A stretch of DNA of 6,265 bases, taken from positions 1-6,265 of the forward strand of contig JAGDMC010000162.1 of NCBI GenBank assembly GCA_017860395.1, written 5' to 3'. Positions 1 to 5,718 of this stretch are shown here, one piece after another. Both the position numbers and the translations under genes were made by a program. Numbering within the stretch: the first letter of the stretch is position 1; each line of letters begins with the position of its first letter. The stretch comes from Bacteroidota bacterium. GTDB lineage: Bacteria > Bacteroidota > Bacteroidia > Bacteroidales > UBA932. The notes under the pieces are model-generated. The model searched no databases. It was not told where the DNA came from and saw only the letters and a program-made list of their open reading frames with translations.

Positions 1-635
1 CCCCCAATCCACTTAGTTGCCGAATGTGTAATAATATTTGCTCCCCATTCAACAGGCCGGAACAGATAGCCGCCTGCTCCGAAAGTATTGTCAAATATGA
101 GCGGCAGGTTGTATTTATGGCTGAGGTTTGCAAATTTTTCAAAATCGGGAATATAAAAATCGGAGTTCCCTATGGTTTCAATAAATATGGCCTTTGTGCG
201 TGAGTCAATGAGCTTCTCATACTCCTCTGTTCCCCCTTTTTGTGCAAACCGGAATTCAATTCCCAAACGGGCAAAACTGATTTTAAACTGATTGTATGTT
301 CCTCCATAAAGAGACATTGAGCTTACTATGTTATCTCCGCTTTCTGCAATATTTTGAATGGCAATAAACTGTGCTGCCTGTCCGGAAGATGTGGCAACTG
401 CTGCCGCAGATGCCTCCAGCGCTGCAACTCTCTGCTCCAGCACACTGGTAGTGGGATTTGAAAGTCTTGTATATATGTGTCCCGGTTCTTTTAGAGCAAA
501 GAGGTCCGCTGCCTGTTGAGAATTATCGAAAAGGAAAGATGATGTTTGATATAATGGAGTTGCGCAAGGTCCGTTTGAGCCGGATTTAATACGCCCGGCG
601 TGCACCAGTAAGGTATCAAAATGGTTATAATTCAT
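1..635 (-). CDS. metY: O-acetylhomoserine sulfhydrylase (MetY type), N-terminal part
   Basis: This is a PLP-dependent Cys/Met metabolism enzyme, most like O-acetylhomoserine aminocarboxypropyltransferase, which makes homocysteine (or methionine) from O-acetylhomoserine and sulfide (or methanethiol) in the cytoplasm. I translated 211 codons from ATG at 635; the gene leaves the window on the left, so about half of the usual ~430 residues are present. Visible family motifs are YTRLSNPT (Tyr55, Arg57; PLP phosphate contacts from the partner subunit), SSGQAA (83-88), SLYGGTYNQF with Tyr110 stacking on the ring, FDNTF with Asp182 at the pyridine nitrogen, and SATKWIGG with the Schiff-base Lys208, right at the window edge. 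The start is supported by MNYNHFDTLLVHAG, the normal beginning of this family. There is no Shine-Dalgarno sequence. A promoter, a Met-rich leader peptide and hairpins lie upstream, suggesting control by methionine supply. A cystathionine-type enzyme of the same fold is less likely given the YGGTYNQF block. Confidence 0.93.
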   Translation of the reverse strand, partial: MNYNHFDTLLVHAGRIKSGSNGPCATPLYQTSSFLFDNSQQAADLFALKEPGHIYTRLSNPTTSVLEQRVAALEASAAAVATSSGQAAQFIAIQNIAESGDNIVSSMSLYGGTYNQFKISFARLGIEFRFAQKGGTEEYEKLIDSRTKAIFIETIGNSDFYIPDFEKFANLSHKYNLPLIFDNTFGAGGYLFRPVEWGANIITHSATKWIG

Positions 636-687
636 TTTGGAAATGATTTAATATTTAAAAACTGTAATTGGAAATGGATTGGATTTA

Positions 688-719
688 TGGGACCGGCCCA
701 ATGGATCCGCGCAGGACCC
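688..719 (-). promoter_or_regulatory. Alternative GC-rich hairpins, putative metY attenuator
   Basis: Read on the minus strand, this segment begins 4 bases after the leader-peptide stop codon. GGGTCC (719-714) can pair with GGATCC (708-703) across a 5-base loop with one G-U pair. Alternatively the same GGATC can pair with GGTCC (694-690) over a 9-base loop, or TGGG (700-697) with CCCA (691-688). The first two pairings share a strand and exclude each other, as expected for attenuation. A run of five T residues (minus strand, near 661-655) follows only after about 26 bases, so this is not a textbook intrinsic terminator; it could instead act through Rho or by masking the metY start. The pairings were found by eye and no folding energies were computed. 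Confidence 0.45.
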
Positions 720-723
720 GAAT

Positions 724-762
724 CTAGCTATGCATCTTGCGATGCATTCGCATCATCATCAT
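724..762 (-). CDS. Methionine-rich leader peptide (12 codons), putative attenuation leader of metY
   Basis: Starting at 762 on the minus strand, an ATG run encodes MMMMRMHRKMHS followed by TAG: six of twelve residues are methionine, and four are consecutive at the start. It lies inside the predicted metY leader, about 83 bases downstream of the likely transcription start and 88 bases upstream of the metY ATG, and is followed at once by GC-rich alternative hairpins. The expected role, by analogy with amino-acid leader peptides such as those of trp or his operons, is to let ribosome stalling at Met codons report low charged Met-tRNA and raise metY expression. No Shine-Dalgarno sequence is visible, which is normal for this group of bacteria. 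Any of the first ATGs could be the initiator. The coding content is seen directly; translation and regulation are inferred. The chance alternative is a CAT repeat without function. Confidence 0.55.
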   Translation of the reverse strand: MMMMRMHRKMHS

Positions 763-851
763 TGATAGTGAGGCAACAGAAAGAAAAGCAGAAGATATTC
801 CGCTTGGTTGAATTTGTATGATAGTCTCTCTGTTCATCTTTTAACTTGCTG

Positions 852-883
852 CAAATTTATTTATTTCACTCTATACTTCCAAA
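852..883 (-). promoter_or_regulatory. Bacteroides-type promoter for the metY leader
   Basis: On the minus strand, TTTG (883-880) is followed after 20 bases by TAAATTTG (859-852). This fits the known Bacteroidetes primary sigma factor consensus, a -33 TTTG and a -7 TAnnTTTG separated by about 19-23 bases. Transcription would start near 845, giving metY a leader of about 210 bases that includes the Met-rich peptide. Confidence 0.7.
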
Positions 884-898
884 TTTTTGGCCCGATTA

Positions 899-913
899 AT
901 TTTCGCCGAAAAT
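899..913. promoter_or_regulatory. Perfect 7-1-7 palindrome, candidate operator copy 1
   Basis: ATTTTCGCCGAAAAT is a perfect palindrome with 7-base arms around one central base. It lies 15 bases upstream of the metY -33 element and 24 bases upstream of the hydrogenase -33 element. It matches the sequence at 969-983 at 12 of 15 positions. The symmetry and position suggest a dimeric regulator; I do not recognise the motif as Rex, FNR or another named site. Confidence 0.4.
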
Positions 914-937
914 CTTCTGCTTACAAATTGATACTTT

Positions 938-973
938 TTTGTTTCATTATGTAAGAACAATTCCATACATTTG
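938..973 (+). promoter_or_regulatory. Bacteroides-type promoter for the hydrogenase operon
   Basis: TTTG at 938-941 is followed after 24 bases by TACATTTG at 966-973, matching the TAnnTTTG -7 consensus with a slightly long spacer. Transcription would start near 980, only about 12 bases before the ATG at 993, so the mRNA leader would be very short. The -7 element overlaps the second palindrome copy. Confidence 0.55.
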
Positions 974-983
974 CGGCGAAATT
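969..983. promoter_or_regulatory. Imperfect palindrome, candidate operator copy 2
   Basis: ATTTGCGGCGAAATT agrees at 12 of 15 positions with the perfect palindrome at 899-913, in the same orientation and 70 bases away. It overlaps the -7 element and the expected transcription start of the hydrogenase operon, a position where a bound protein would block RNA polymerase. Function is inferred from position and repetition only. Confidence 0.35.
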
Positions 984-992
984 TTTTGAAAT

Positions 993-2387
993 ATGTACCA
1001 TCAGGCGACAGAGATTAGGAGAGAATTGCTGCAAAGAGTTTGTGAGCTTTGTTTTGAAGAGAAATTAGTAGAGGAGATTAACAGGATACCATTGGTAATG
1101 AGGCCAAAAGAGAGTGCTTTGAGCCGTTGCTGTATACACAAAGACAGGGCGGTTATAAAGTACAGATTAATGACTATTCTTGGTTTTAATGTCACCGATG
1201 AAACCGATGAACTTACAACGCTAAGCGAGTATGCAAAAATGTCACTGGATCGTAAGGAGTTTACCGATGTGATGCTCACGGTGGTAGACGAGGCATGCAG
1301 CTCTTGCGTCAAGAATAATTATACCGTAACAAATCTTTGCCGTGCCTGTGTGGGACATCCCTGCACTTATGCATGTAATAAGGACGCAATCACTATTGAC
1401 AAGACGGCCGAAATTGACCATTCAAAGTGCGTAAACTGCGGGAGATGTATGGACGCATGCCGTTTTCATGCCATTGTTTATACTCCAGTGCCTTGTGAAG
1501 AAGTTTGCCCTGCAGGTGCAATTTCTAAGAACAGTCTTGGTATTGAGCATATCGACTGGAACAAATGTGTATTCTGCGGCAGATGCAGCATCGCTTGTCC
1601 ATACGGGGCAATAATGGAAAAACCTTCTCTCCTTCATATAATAAGAGATATTCTAAATCCCGATAAAAGGGTTGTGGCAATGGTGGCTCCGGCCATCGCA
1701 GGTCAGTATAAAACCACATTGTCAAAAATTTTCGGGGCAATAAAAAGCTGTGGATTTGATGATGTTGTTGAGGTTGCGCTTGGTGCAAACATTACTTCAA
1801 GGAACGAAGCAAAAGAGTGGCAGGAGCGTATTTTGTTTAAAGGAGAATCTTTTATGACAACGTCTTGTTGTCCGTCGTATAAAGAGTGGGCAGCCAAATA
1901 TCTTCCCGAGCTTGTTCCATATATTTCACATACCGGAACACCTGCGTCCTACACTGCCGATCTTGTAAAAAATGGCGACCCCGATGCCGTTACCGTATTC
2001 ATTGGCCCGTGCATGGCTAAAAGGGTAGAGGGCTTTTATGACCCTAATGTAGATTATGTAATGACCTTCGAGGAACTTGATGCAATGATTGGTGCAAAAG
2101 GTATCGATGTCCTTAAATGTGAAAATTTCGCTATAGATGAGCAGGTCGACAGAAGCAGCCGTCAGTATGCAAGAACCGGTGGAGTTTCGGAATCTGTGGC
2201 ACAATATGTGCCGCATCCTGAGTTCTTAAAGGCAGAAGTAATCAACGGACTCAGCAAAGAATCCATTAAATTGCTCAAAACAGCAGCCACTACGGGAGTT
2301 TCGCGCCAAAAGTTGCAACGAGACAGATTATGGCCCTGGATAAGGAAAAGAGATAAAAAACAAATATTATGGAACGGGAACTGGTAA
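993..2387 (+). CDS. Group B-type monomeric [FeFe] hydrogenase with disrupted C-terminus
   Basis: The protein belongs to the [FeFe] hydrogenases (reversible 2H+ + 2e- to H2) and resembles group B. The N-terminus (RRELLQRV, then SRCCIHKDRA) supports the start at 993. Fe-S ligands follow in order: Cys102/105/116/119/124/128, CVNCGRCMDAC (146-156), CEEVC (168-172) and CVFCGRCSIAC (192-202). The catalytic domain has motif L1 TSCCPSYKEW (290-299), motif L2 GPCMAKRVEG (338-347), and RTGGVSESV (394-402). Motif L3, which should read about ExMxCxxGCxxG and supplies two H-cluster cysteines, is absent. After TTGVS (to residue 437) the frame gives an unrelated Arg/Lys/Trp-rich tail that overlaps the next gene by 19 bases. 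A family-like tail PKVATRQIMALDKEKR lies in another frame at 2306-2356. As read, the product cannot assemble a normal H-cluster: a pseudogene or an assembly error. It is first in an operon with a sensory hydrogenase and a phosphatase; maturases are not in the window. Confidence 0.85.
   Translation: MYHQATEIRRELLQRVCELCFEEKLVEEINRIPLVMRPKESALSRCCIHKDRAVIKYRLMTILGFNVTDETDELTTLSEYAKMSLDRKEFTDVMLTVVDEACSSCVKNNYTVTNLCRACVGHPCTYACNKDAITIDKTAEIDHSKCVNCGRCMDACRFHAIVYTPVPCEEVCPAGAISKNSLGIEHIDWNKCVFCGRCSIACPYGAIMEKPSLLHIIRDILNPDKRVVAMVAPAIAGQYKTTLSKIFGAIKSCGFDDVVEVALGANITSRNEAKEWQERILFKGESFMTTSCCPSYKEWAAKYLPELVPYISHTGTPASYTADLVKNGDPDAVTVFIGPCMAKRVEGFYDPNVDYVMTFEELDAMIGAKGIDVLKCENFAIDEQVDRSSRQYARTGGVSESVAQYVPHPEFLKAEVINGLSKESIKLLKTAATTGVSRQKLQRDRLWPWIRKRDKKQILWNGNW
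2306..2356 (+). pseudogene. Out-of-frame remnant of the group B hydrogenase C-terminus
   Basis: In the frame beginning at 2306 the sequence encodes PKVATRQIMALDKEKR and a TAA stop at 2354-2356. This resembles the segment that follows the L3 motif in intact relatives (a Pro-Lys-Val-Ala region then a short charged end). Its stop is 12 bases before the next ATG, which is the expected operon spacing, whereas the uncorrected frame overlaps that gene. A deletion with length one more than a multiple of three, on the order of 70 bases, just before 2306 would explain both the frame change and the lost motif. The homology of such a short tail is from memory of the family, not an alignment. Confidence 0.5.
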
Positions 2388-4090
2388 TTTATACGGAGAA
2401 GATTAATTGTCAGGATTGCTATAAATGTATAAAGGTTTGTCCCGTAAAATCTATAAAAGTTGAGGATTTTAGCGCCTCGGTAATAAATGAAACCTGTGTA
2501 TATTGCGGCAAGTGCATTAATGCATGCCCGGCTGGTGCAAAGAAATACCGGGAGGAGATAGACACTGTTCAGCAGTGGATTGCCGACGGAGAGAAAATCA
2601 TTGCCTGTCTTGCTCCATCTTTTATCTCGGACTTTGGAGATGTCCCCTTTGAATCACTGTTAAAAGCCATGTACACTCTTGGGTTCAGCGGAGTTTCCGA
2701 AACTGCGCTGGGTGCCGATCTTGTGGCCCGCGCGACAAATGAATATCTTTCTTCTACTGAAAACCGGATTGTGATTGCAACCTGTTGTCCTTCTGTTGTC
2801 AATTACATTAAAATATATTTTCCCGAACACGAAAAATATCTTGCCCCTTTTGTTTCTCCAATGATTGCCCATGCAAGAATGTTGCGCGAAGGAGATTTCC
2901 GGGACAGCAAGCTTCTTTTTATTGGCCCTTGTATTGCAAAAAAACAGGAGAGTGATATTTACGGAAACGAGATTGACGCTGTATTGACCTTCGAAGAGTT
3001 TTTGAAACTTATGGAGGCAGAGGGAATCTATTTTGCAGATATGGACAGGGTATCCCTTCCTGATAACTTCGTATTTGGCGCATCCGAAAGAGCAGGGCTT
3101 TTTCCTGTAGACAGCGGAATGATTAGTACCATGTGCAAGGATGTCGAACCGGTCGATGCCGGTTATATGTGCTTTTCCGGGATGAAATCGGTTATGGAAA
3201 TTTGTGACGAACTTTCGGAATGGAACCCATCTCAAAAGGTTTTCATTGAGTTAATGGCCTGCGACGGAGGATGCATAAAGGGCCCGGCAACTTCGAAAAC
3301 AAAGGGTGTTGCCGCAAAAAGAAACAAATTGCTCAAAGATTTTGACATATTTAAAAAATCCGGATTGGCAGTGGCACTTCCCGGAGTAGATATAAATCTC
3401 TCCAATGAAGCCTATAAGGTTCCGTACAAAATCAACTGTATCTACAGCGAAAGTGAAATACAGGAGGTGCTCAACTCGATGGGTAAACACACAAAAGCAG
3501 ACGAACTAAACTGCTCAGGTTGCGGATACGATAATTGCAGGGCGTATGCAGTTGCTCTTTTGGACGGAAAAGCCGAAAGGGAGATGTGTATATCGCAAAT
3601 GCGCCGCGAGGCTCAGAATCAGGCCTCGGTTCTTCTTAGAAAAATGCCTTATGGAGTGGTGCTTGTAGATGAGAATCTGAGGATAGTGGATACAAACGAT
3701 AAATTTGTAGAATTGGGCGGAGAGGAGATAGGAATGATTTCAGAAGCTCTGGGAGGACTTGCCGGGGCCGATTTAAAAAAGATAATAGCCTATCATAAAT
3801 ATTTTTCTGCAGTCCTGCTTAGCGGCGAAGAGGCAAGCGAATTTGATGTAAGAGAGGAAGGGAAAAACATAAGACTGTCAATTATCTCGATTCAGCCAAA
3901 TAAGCTTGTTTGCGGAATTATTCAAAACATGGATGATTCTCAGCTTATGAAAGATATTATTTCCGAAAAAATAAAAGAGGTTATCCGGCAAAATGCAGAA
4001 TCGGTTCAGAGAATTGCATACATCCTTGGCGAGAGTGCATCCTTTACCGAGAGTGTACTAAACTCTGTAATAGACAAAGAGAAAAAATAG
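2369..4090 (+). CDS. hydS: Group C-type sensory [FeFe] hydrogenase with Fe-S and PAS domains (HydS)
   Basis: This 573-residue cytoplasmic protein has the architecture of putative sensory [FeFe] hydrogenases, thought to report H2 or redox state rather than carry bulk flux. An N-terminal ferredoxin domain binds two [4Fe-4S] clusters (Cys14/17/20/24 and Cys43/46/49/53). The catalytic domain (about 75-340) keeps all H-cluster motifs: L1 ATCCPS (Cys140), L2 GPCIAKK (Cys188) and L3 ELMACDGGCIKGP (Cys298, Cys302). A further Fe-S domain of the PF04060 type follows, CSGCGYDNC with Cys382/385/390 and Cys407. Residues about 421-525 form a PAS-like domain (MPYGVVLVDENLRIVDTN), and a charged helical end (526-573) could mediate dimer or partner contacts. 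There are no membrane segments. It follows the group B gene and ends 5 bases before a PP2C phosphatase gene, the classic partner. Group C assignment rests on architecture and context; the exact subgroup is not certain. Confidence 0.92.
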   Translation: MERELVIYTEKINCQDCYKCIKVCPVKSIKVEDFSASVINETCVYCGKCINACPAGAKKYREEIDTVQQWIADGEKIIACLAPSFISDFGDVPFESLLKAMYTLGFSGVSETALGADLVARATNEYLSSTENRIVIATCCPSVVNYIKIYFPEHEKYLAPFVSPMIAHARMLREGDFRDSKLLFIGPCIAKKQESDIYGNEIDAVLTFEEFLKLMEAEGIYFADMDRVSLPDNFVFGASERAGLFPVDSGMISTMCKDVEPVDAGYMCFSGMKSVMEICDELSEWNPSQKVFIELMACDGGCIKGPATSKTKGVAAKRNKLLKDFDIFKKSGLAVALPGVDINLSNEAYKVPYKINCIYSESEIQEVLNSMGKHTKADELNCSGCGYDNCRAYAVALLDGKAEREMCISQMRREAQNQASVLLRKMPYGVVLVDENLRIVDTNDKFVELGGEEIGMISEALGGLAGADLKKIIAYHKYFSAVLLSGEEASEFDVREEGKNIRLSIISIQPNKLVCGIIQNMDDSQLMKDIISEKIKEVIRQNAESVQRIAYILGESASFTESVLNSVIDKEKK

Positions 4091-4095
4091 CTGCT

Positions 4096-5295
4096 ATGTT
4101 TTTTAACGATAAAAACGACGATTTTTTCATTGAGATAGCCCATAGTCAGCAATTTAAAAAAGGGCAGATTGTTGGGGGAGATACCTTTCTTTCGAGAAGT
4201 CTCAGGGGGGGAGAGCATTTTGTTTCTGTTCTTTCCGATGGTCTTGGCAGCGGTATAAGGGCAAATGTGCTTAGTACCCTCACTGCATCGATGGCGGTAA
4301 ATTACCTCATCCACGAAAAGCCCCTTACAGATTCTTTGAAAAGCATAATGAATACTCTTCCGGAAGATGCCGGGGAGAAAATCAGCTATGCAACATGCAC
4401 TATTGCAGAAATTGACAAATCGGGAGAGACTCATATTGTAGAATTTGAAAACCCGGACTTCATTCTTTTACGTGAAAACATACATATAGAACCCAGAAAA
4501 AAAGTAGTAAAAATTACTACACGTCAGGGAGAGCGAATTTTACTCGAGTCGCATCTGATGCTTTTTCTTGGAGACAGGCTCATTTTTGTAAGCGATGGAG
4601 TAACACAAAGCGGACTTGGAACAAGAGCGCTGCCGGCCGGGTGGGAGAGGACAAGGCTGGTAGAGTTTGTGAGCGATTTTGTAACCAAACATCCCGAGGT
4701 ATCTGCACGCGACCTCTCTAAAATTGTAATGCAAAAGGCCCTTCACAACGATTTGTTTGAAGCGAGGGACGATATAACCTGCGGAGTTGTTTATCTGAGG
4801 GCTCCCAGAAAACTGCTGATTTGTACAGGACCGCCGTTTGACCCGGCTAATGATCCCGAAATGGCGTCTATATTCGATAAATATCCAGGAAAAAGAGTTG
4901 TATGCGGAGGTACTACGGCACAGGTGCTTGCCCGTGAACTAAACCGCAAAGTGAGTGGCGACGGACGCCAGCAGGTAAAAGCCAACCTTCCTTCAACAGC
5001 AAAAATGGAAGGTGCCGAATTTGTAACAGAAGGAATCCTCACTCTTGGCCACCTTGCCGACCTCATCCAAAATTACAAGGAGGGAGATAAACCCGAAGAG
5101 TCGCCTGCCGCAGATATTTTAAAGCTGATAATTGAAAACGATATTATAGACATCTTAATGGGGACAAAGATAAACGAGGCGCATTACGACCCTTCTCTTC
5201 CCGTGGAGATGGAGATCCGCAGGAATCTGATTCGTCGTCTTAAGGTGCTGCTCGAGGGGGTATTTCTTAAAAAAGTGCGGATTAGGTATATATAA
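4096..5295 (+). CDS. PP2C/SpoIIE-family serine phosphatase linked to sensory hydrogenase
   Basis: The first 235 residues form a metal-dependent PP2C-type phosphatase domain of the SpoIIE/RsbU kind, which removes phosphate from Ser/Thr, often on anti-sigma-factor antagonists. Metal-binding motifs appear intact: GGD (Asp29), SDGLGSG (Asp48), SDGV (Asp167) and RDDITCG (Asp226). The remaining 165 residues are a separate domain carrying GPPFDP (245-250), KRVVCGGTTAQVLAREL (266-282) and a helical charged end. I recognise this extension from phosphatases encoded beside [FeFe] hydrogenases but know no function for it. There is no signal peptide or transmembrane segment. The gene starts 5 bases after hydS, so co-translation and direct coupling are likely: H2 or redox sensing by HydS would control phosphatase activity. 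No kinase, anti-sigma factor or antagonist is visible in the window, so the substrate is unknown. It ends 1 base before the convergent rhodanese-like gene. Confidence 0.88.
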   Translation: MFFNDKNDDFFIEIAHSQQFKKGQIVGGDTFLSRSLRGGEHFVSVLSDGLGSGIRANVLSTLTASMAVNYLIHEKPLTDSLKSIMNTLPEDAGEKISYATCTIAEIDKSGETHIVEFENPDFILLRENIHIEPRKKVVKITTRQGERILLESHLMLFLGDRLIFVSDGVTQSGLGTRALPAGWERTRLVEFVSDFVTKHPEVSARDLSKIVMQKALHNDLFEARDDITCGVVYLRAPRKLLICTGPPFDPANDPEMASIFDKYPGKRVVCGGTTAQVLARELNRKVSGDGRQQVKANLPSTAKMEGAEFVTEGILTLGHLADLIQNYKEGDKPEESPAADILKLIIENDIIDILMGTKINEAHYDPSLPVEMEIRRNLIRRLKVLLEGVFLKKVRIRYI

Positions 5296-5296
5296 T

Positions 5297-5710
5297 CTAT
5301 TTGTTTTTAGGACCCATTCTCTTTGGTTTTAACTGGCACCTGCAAGATCCCGACAATTGAAAATCTTTCGAAACAATTATTGGCATACCGTCTCGCTCCC
5401 AGTCGTGCATACCGCAAGCGAGGCATAAAACATTGAAATTGTTCTCTTTTAAAACGGGATATAATTTTTTTGATTCCAGGCCAAAGCTGTCTGCAATAAT
5501 GATTAATTTCCCTTTGTATTGTTTAATAAGCTCAACGGTAAATTCTTCAAAGGGAATGAAAACAGTCTCTTTTGCTTCAAATCTTTTATAAGAGAACTCA
5601 TATTCGGTCCTTATATCTAAAAGAACAGCCTCACCACTGCTTAGCAATGGCGAGGCATCTTTTGGGTAAATATATTCAGTTCCGTCCTGTACTGTGACTA
5701 TATTTTTCAT
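5297..5710 (-). CDS. Rhodanese-like protein lacking the catalytic cysteine
   Basis: The 137 residues form one rhodanese-fold domain: LLDIRTEYEFS (30-40) matches the DVRxxxEF block, FIPFEEF (51-57) the following NIPxxE block, and CGMHDWERDGMPI (99-111) the C-terminal GGxxxWxxxGxPV signature. The active-site loop, normally CxxGxRS, reads DSFGLES (74-80), so the sulfur-carrying cysteine is Asp74 and the Arg is Glu79. Sulfurtransferase activity of the usual type is therefore unlikely. Cysteines occur elsewhere as CLAC (96-99) and CRC (123-125), the latter before a basic tail; they could bind arsenite or a metal, which is speculation. The gene starts 8 bases after the acr3 stop and is probably co-transcribed, suggesting an accessory role in arsenic handling. 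No signal peptide or membrane helix is seen. Confidence 0.85.
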   Translation of the reverse strand: MKNIVTVQDGTEYIYPKDASPLLSSGEAVLLDIRTEYEFSYKRFEAKETVFIPFEEFTVELIKQYKGKLIIIADSFGLESKKLYPVLKENNFNVLCLACGMHDWERDGMPIIVSKDFQLSGSCRCQLKPKRMGPKNK

Positions 5711-5718
5711 GACGGTTT

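Larger units (their letters stand above)
786..922. repeat. 11-base perfect inverted repeat flanking the metY promoter
   Basis: AAGCAGAAGAT at 786-796 and its exact reverse complement ATCTTCTGCTT at 912-922 flank the metY promoter. Their separation (115 bases) is long for an RNA hairpin. It may be two opposed copies of a protein-binding site, or coincidence. Confidence 0.3.
636..992. other. Divergent intergenic region between metY and the hydrogenase operon
   Basis: This 357-base gap contains control elements for both flanking genes rather than a protein gene of normal size. The left two thirds is the transcribed leader of metY (minus strand) with a short Met-rich peptide and GC-rich hairpins. 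The right third is AT-rich and holds back-to-back promoters of the Bacteroides type and two operator-like palindromes. An open frame of 66 codons on the plus strand (621-821) overlaps the metY start and the leader structures, and I regard it as spurious. Confidence 0.8.

Noticed and set aside
686..720. Plus-strand GGGACCGGCCCAATG, resembling part of a SAM-I riboswitch core
   Set aside because: The similarity is limited to about a dozen bases. The later conserved parts (GGCAACC pairing, kink-turn, GGTGCTAA region) are not in place, and the orientation faces away from metY.
703..768. CATCATCATCAT followed by TGATAG, near GGATCC, resembling a His tag and cloning site
   Set aside because: There is no vector backbone, only four CAT repeats, and on the other strand the same bases form the Met codons of a sensible leader peptide in a natural context.
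621..821. 66-codon plus-strand open frame in the metY-hydrogenase gap
   Set aside because: It overlaps the metY start and lies antisense to the leader peptide and hairpins, has no promoter or family resemblance, and its composition looks like a chance frame.
2660..3235. 191-codon minus-strand open frame
   Set aside because: It is entirely antisense to the hydS catalytic domain, which has clear motifs; it is a shadow of the coding strand.
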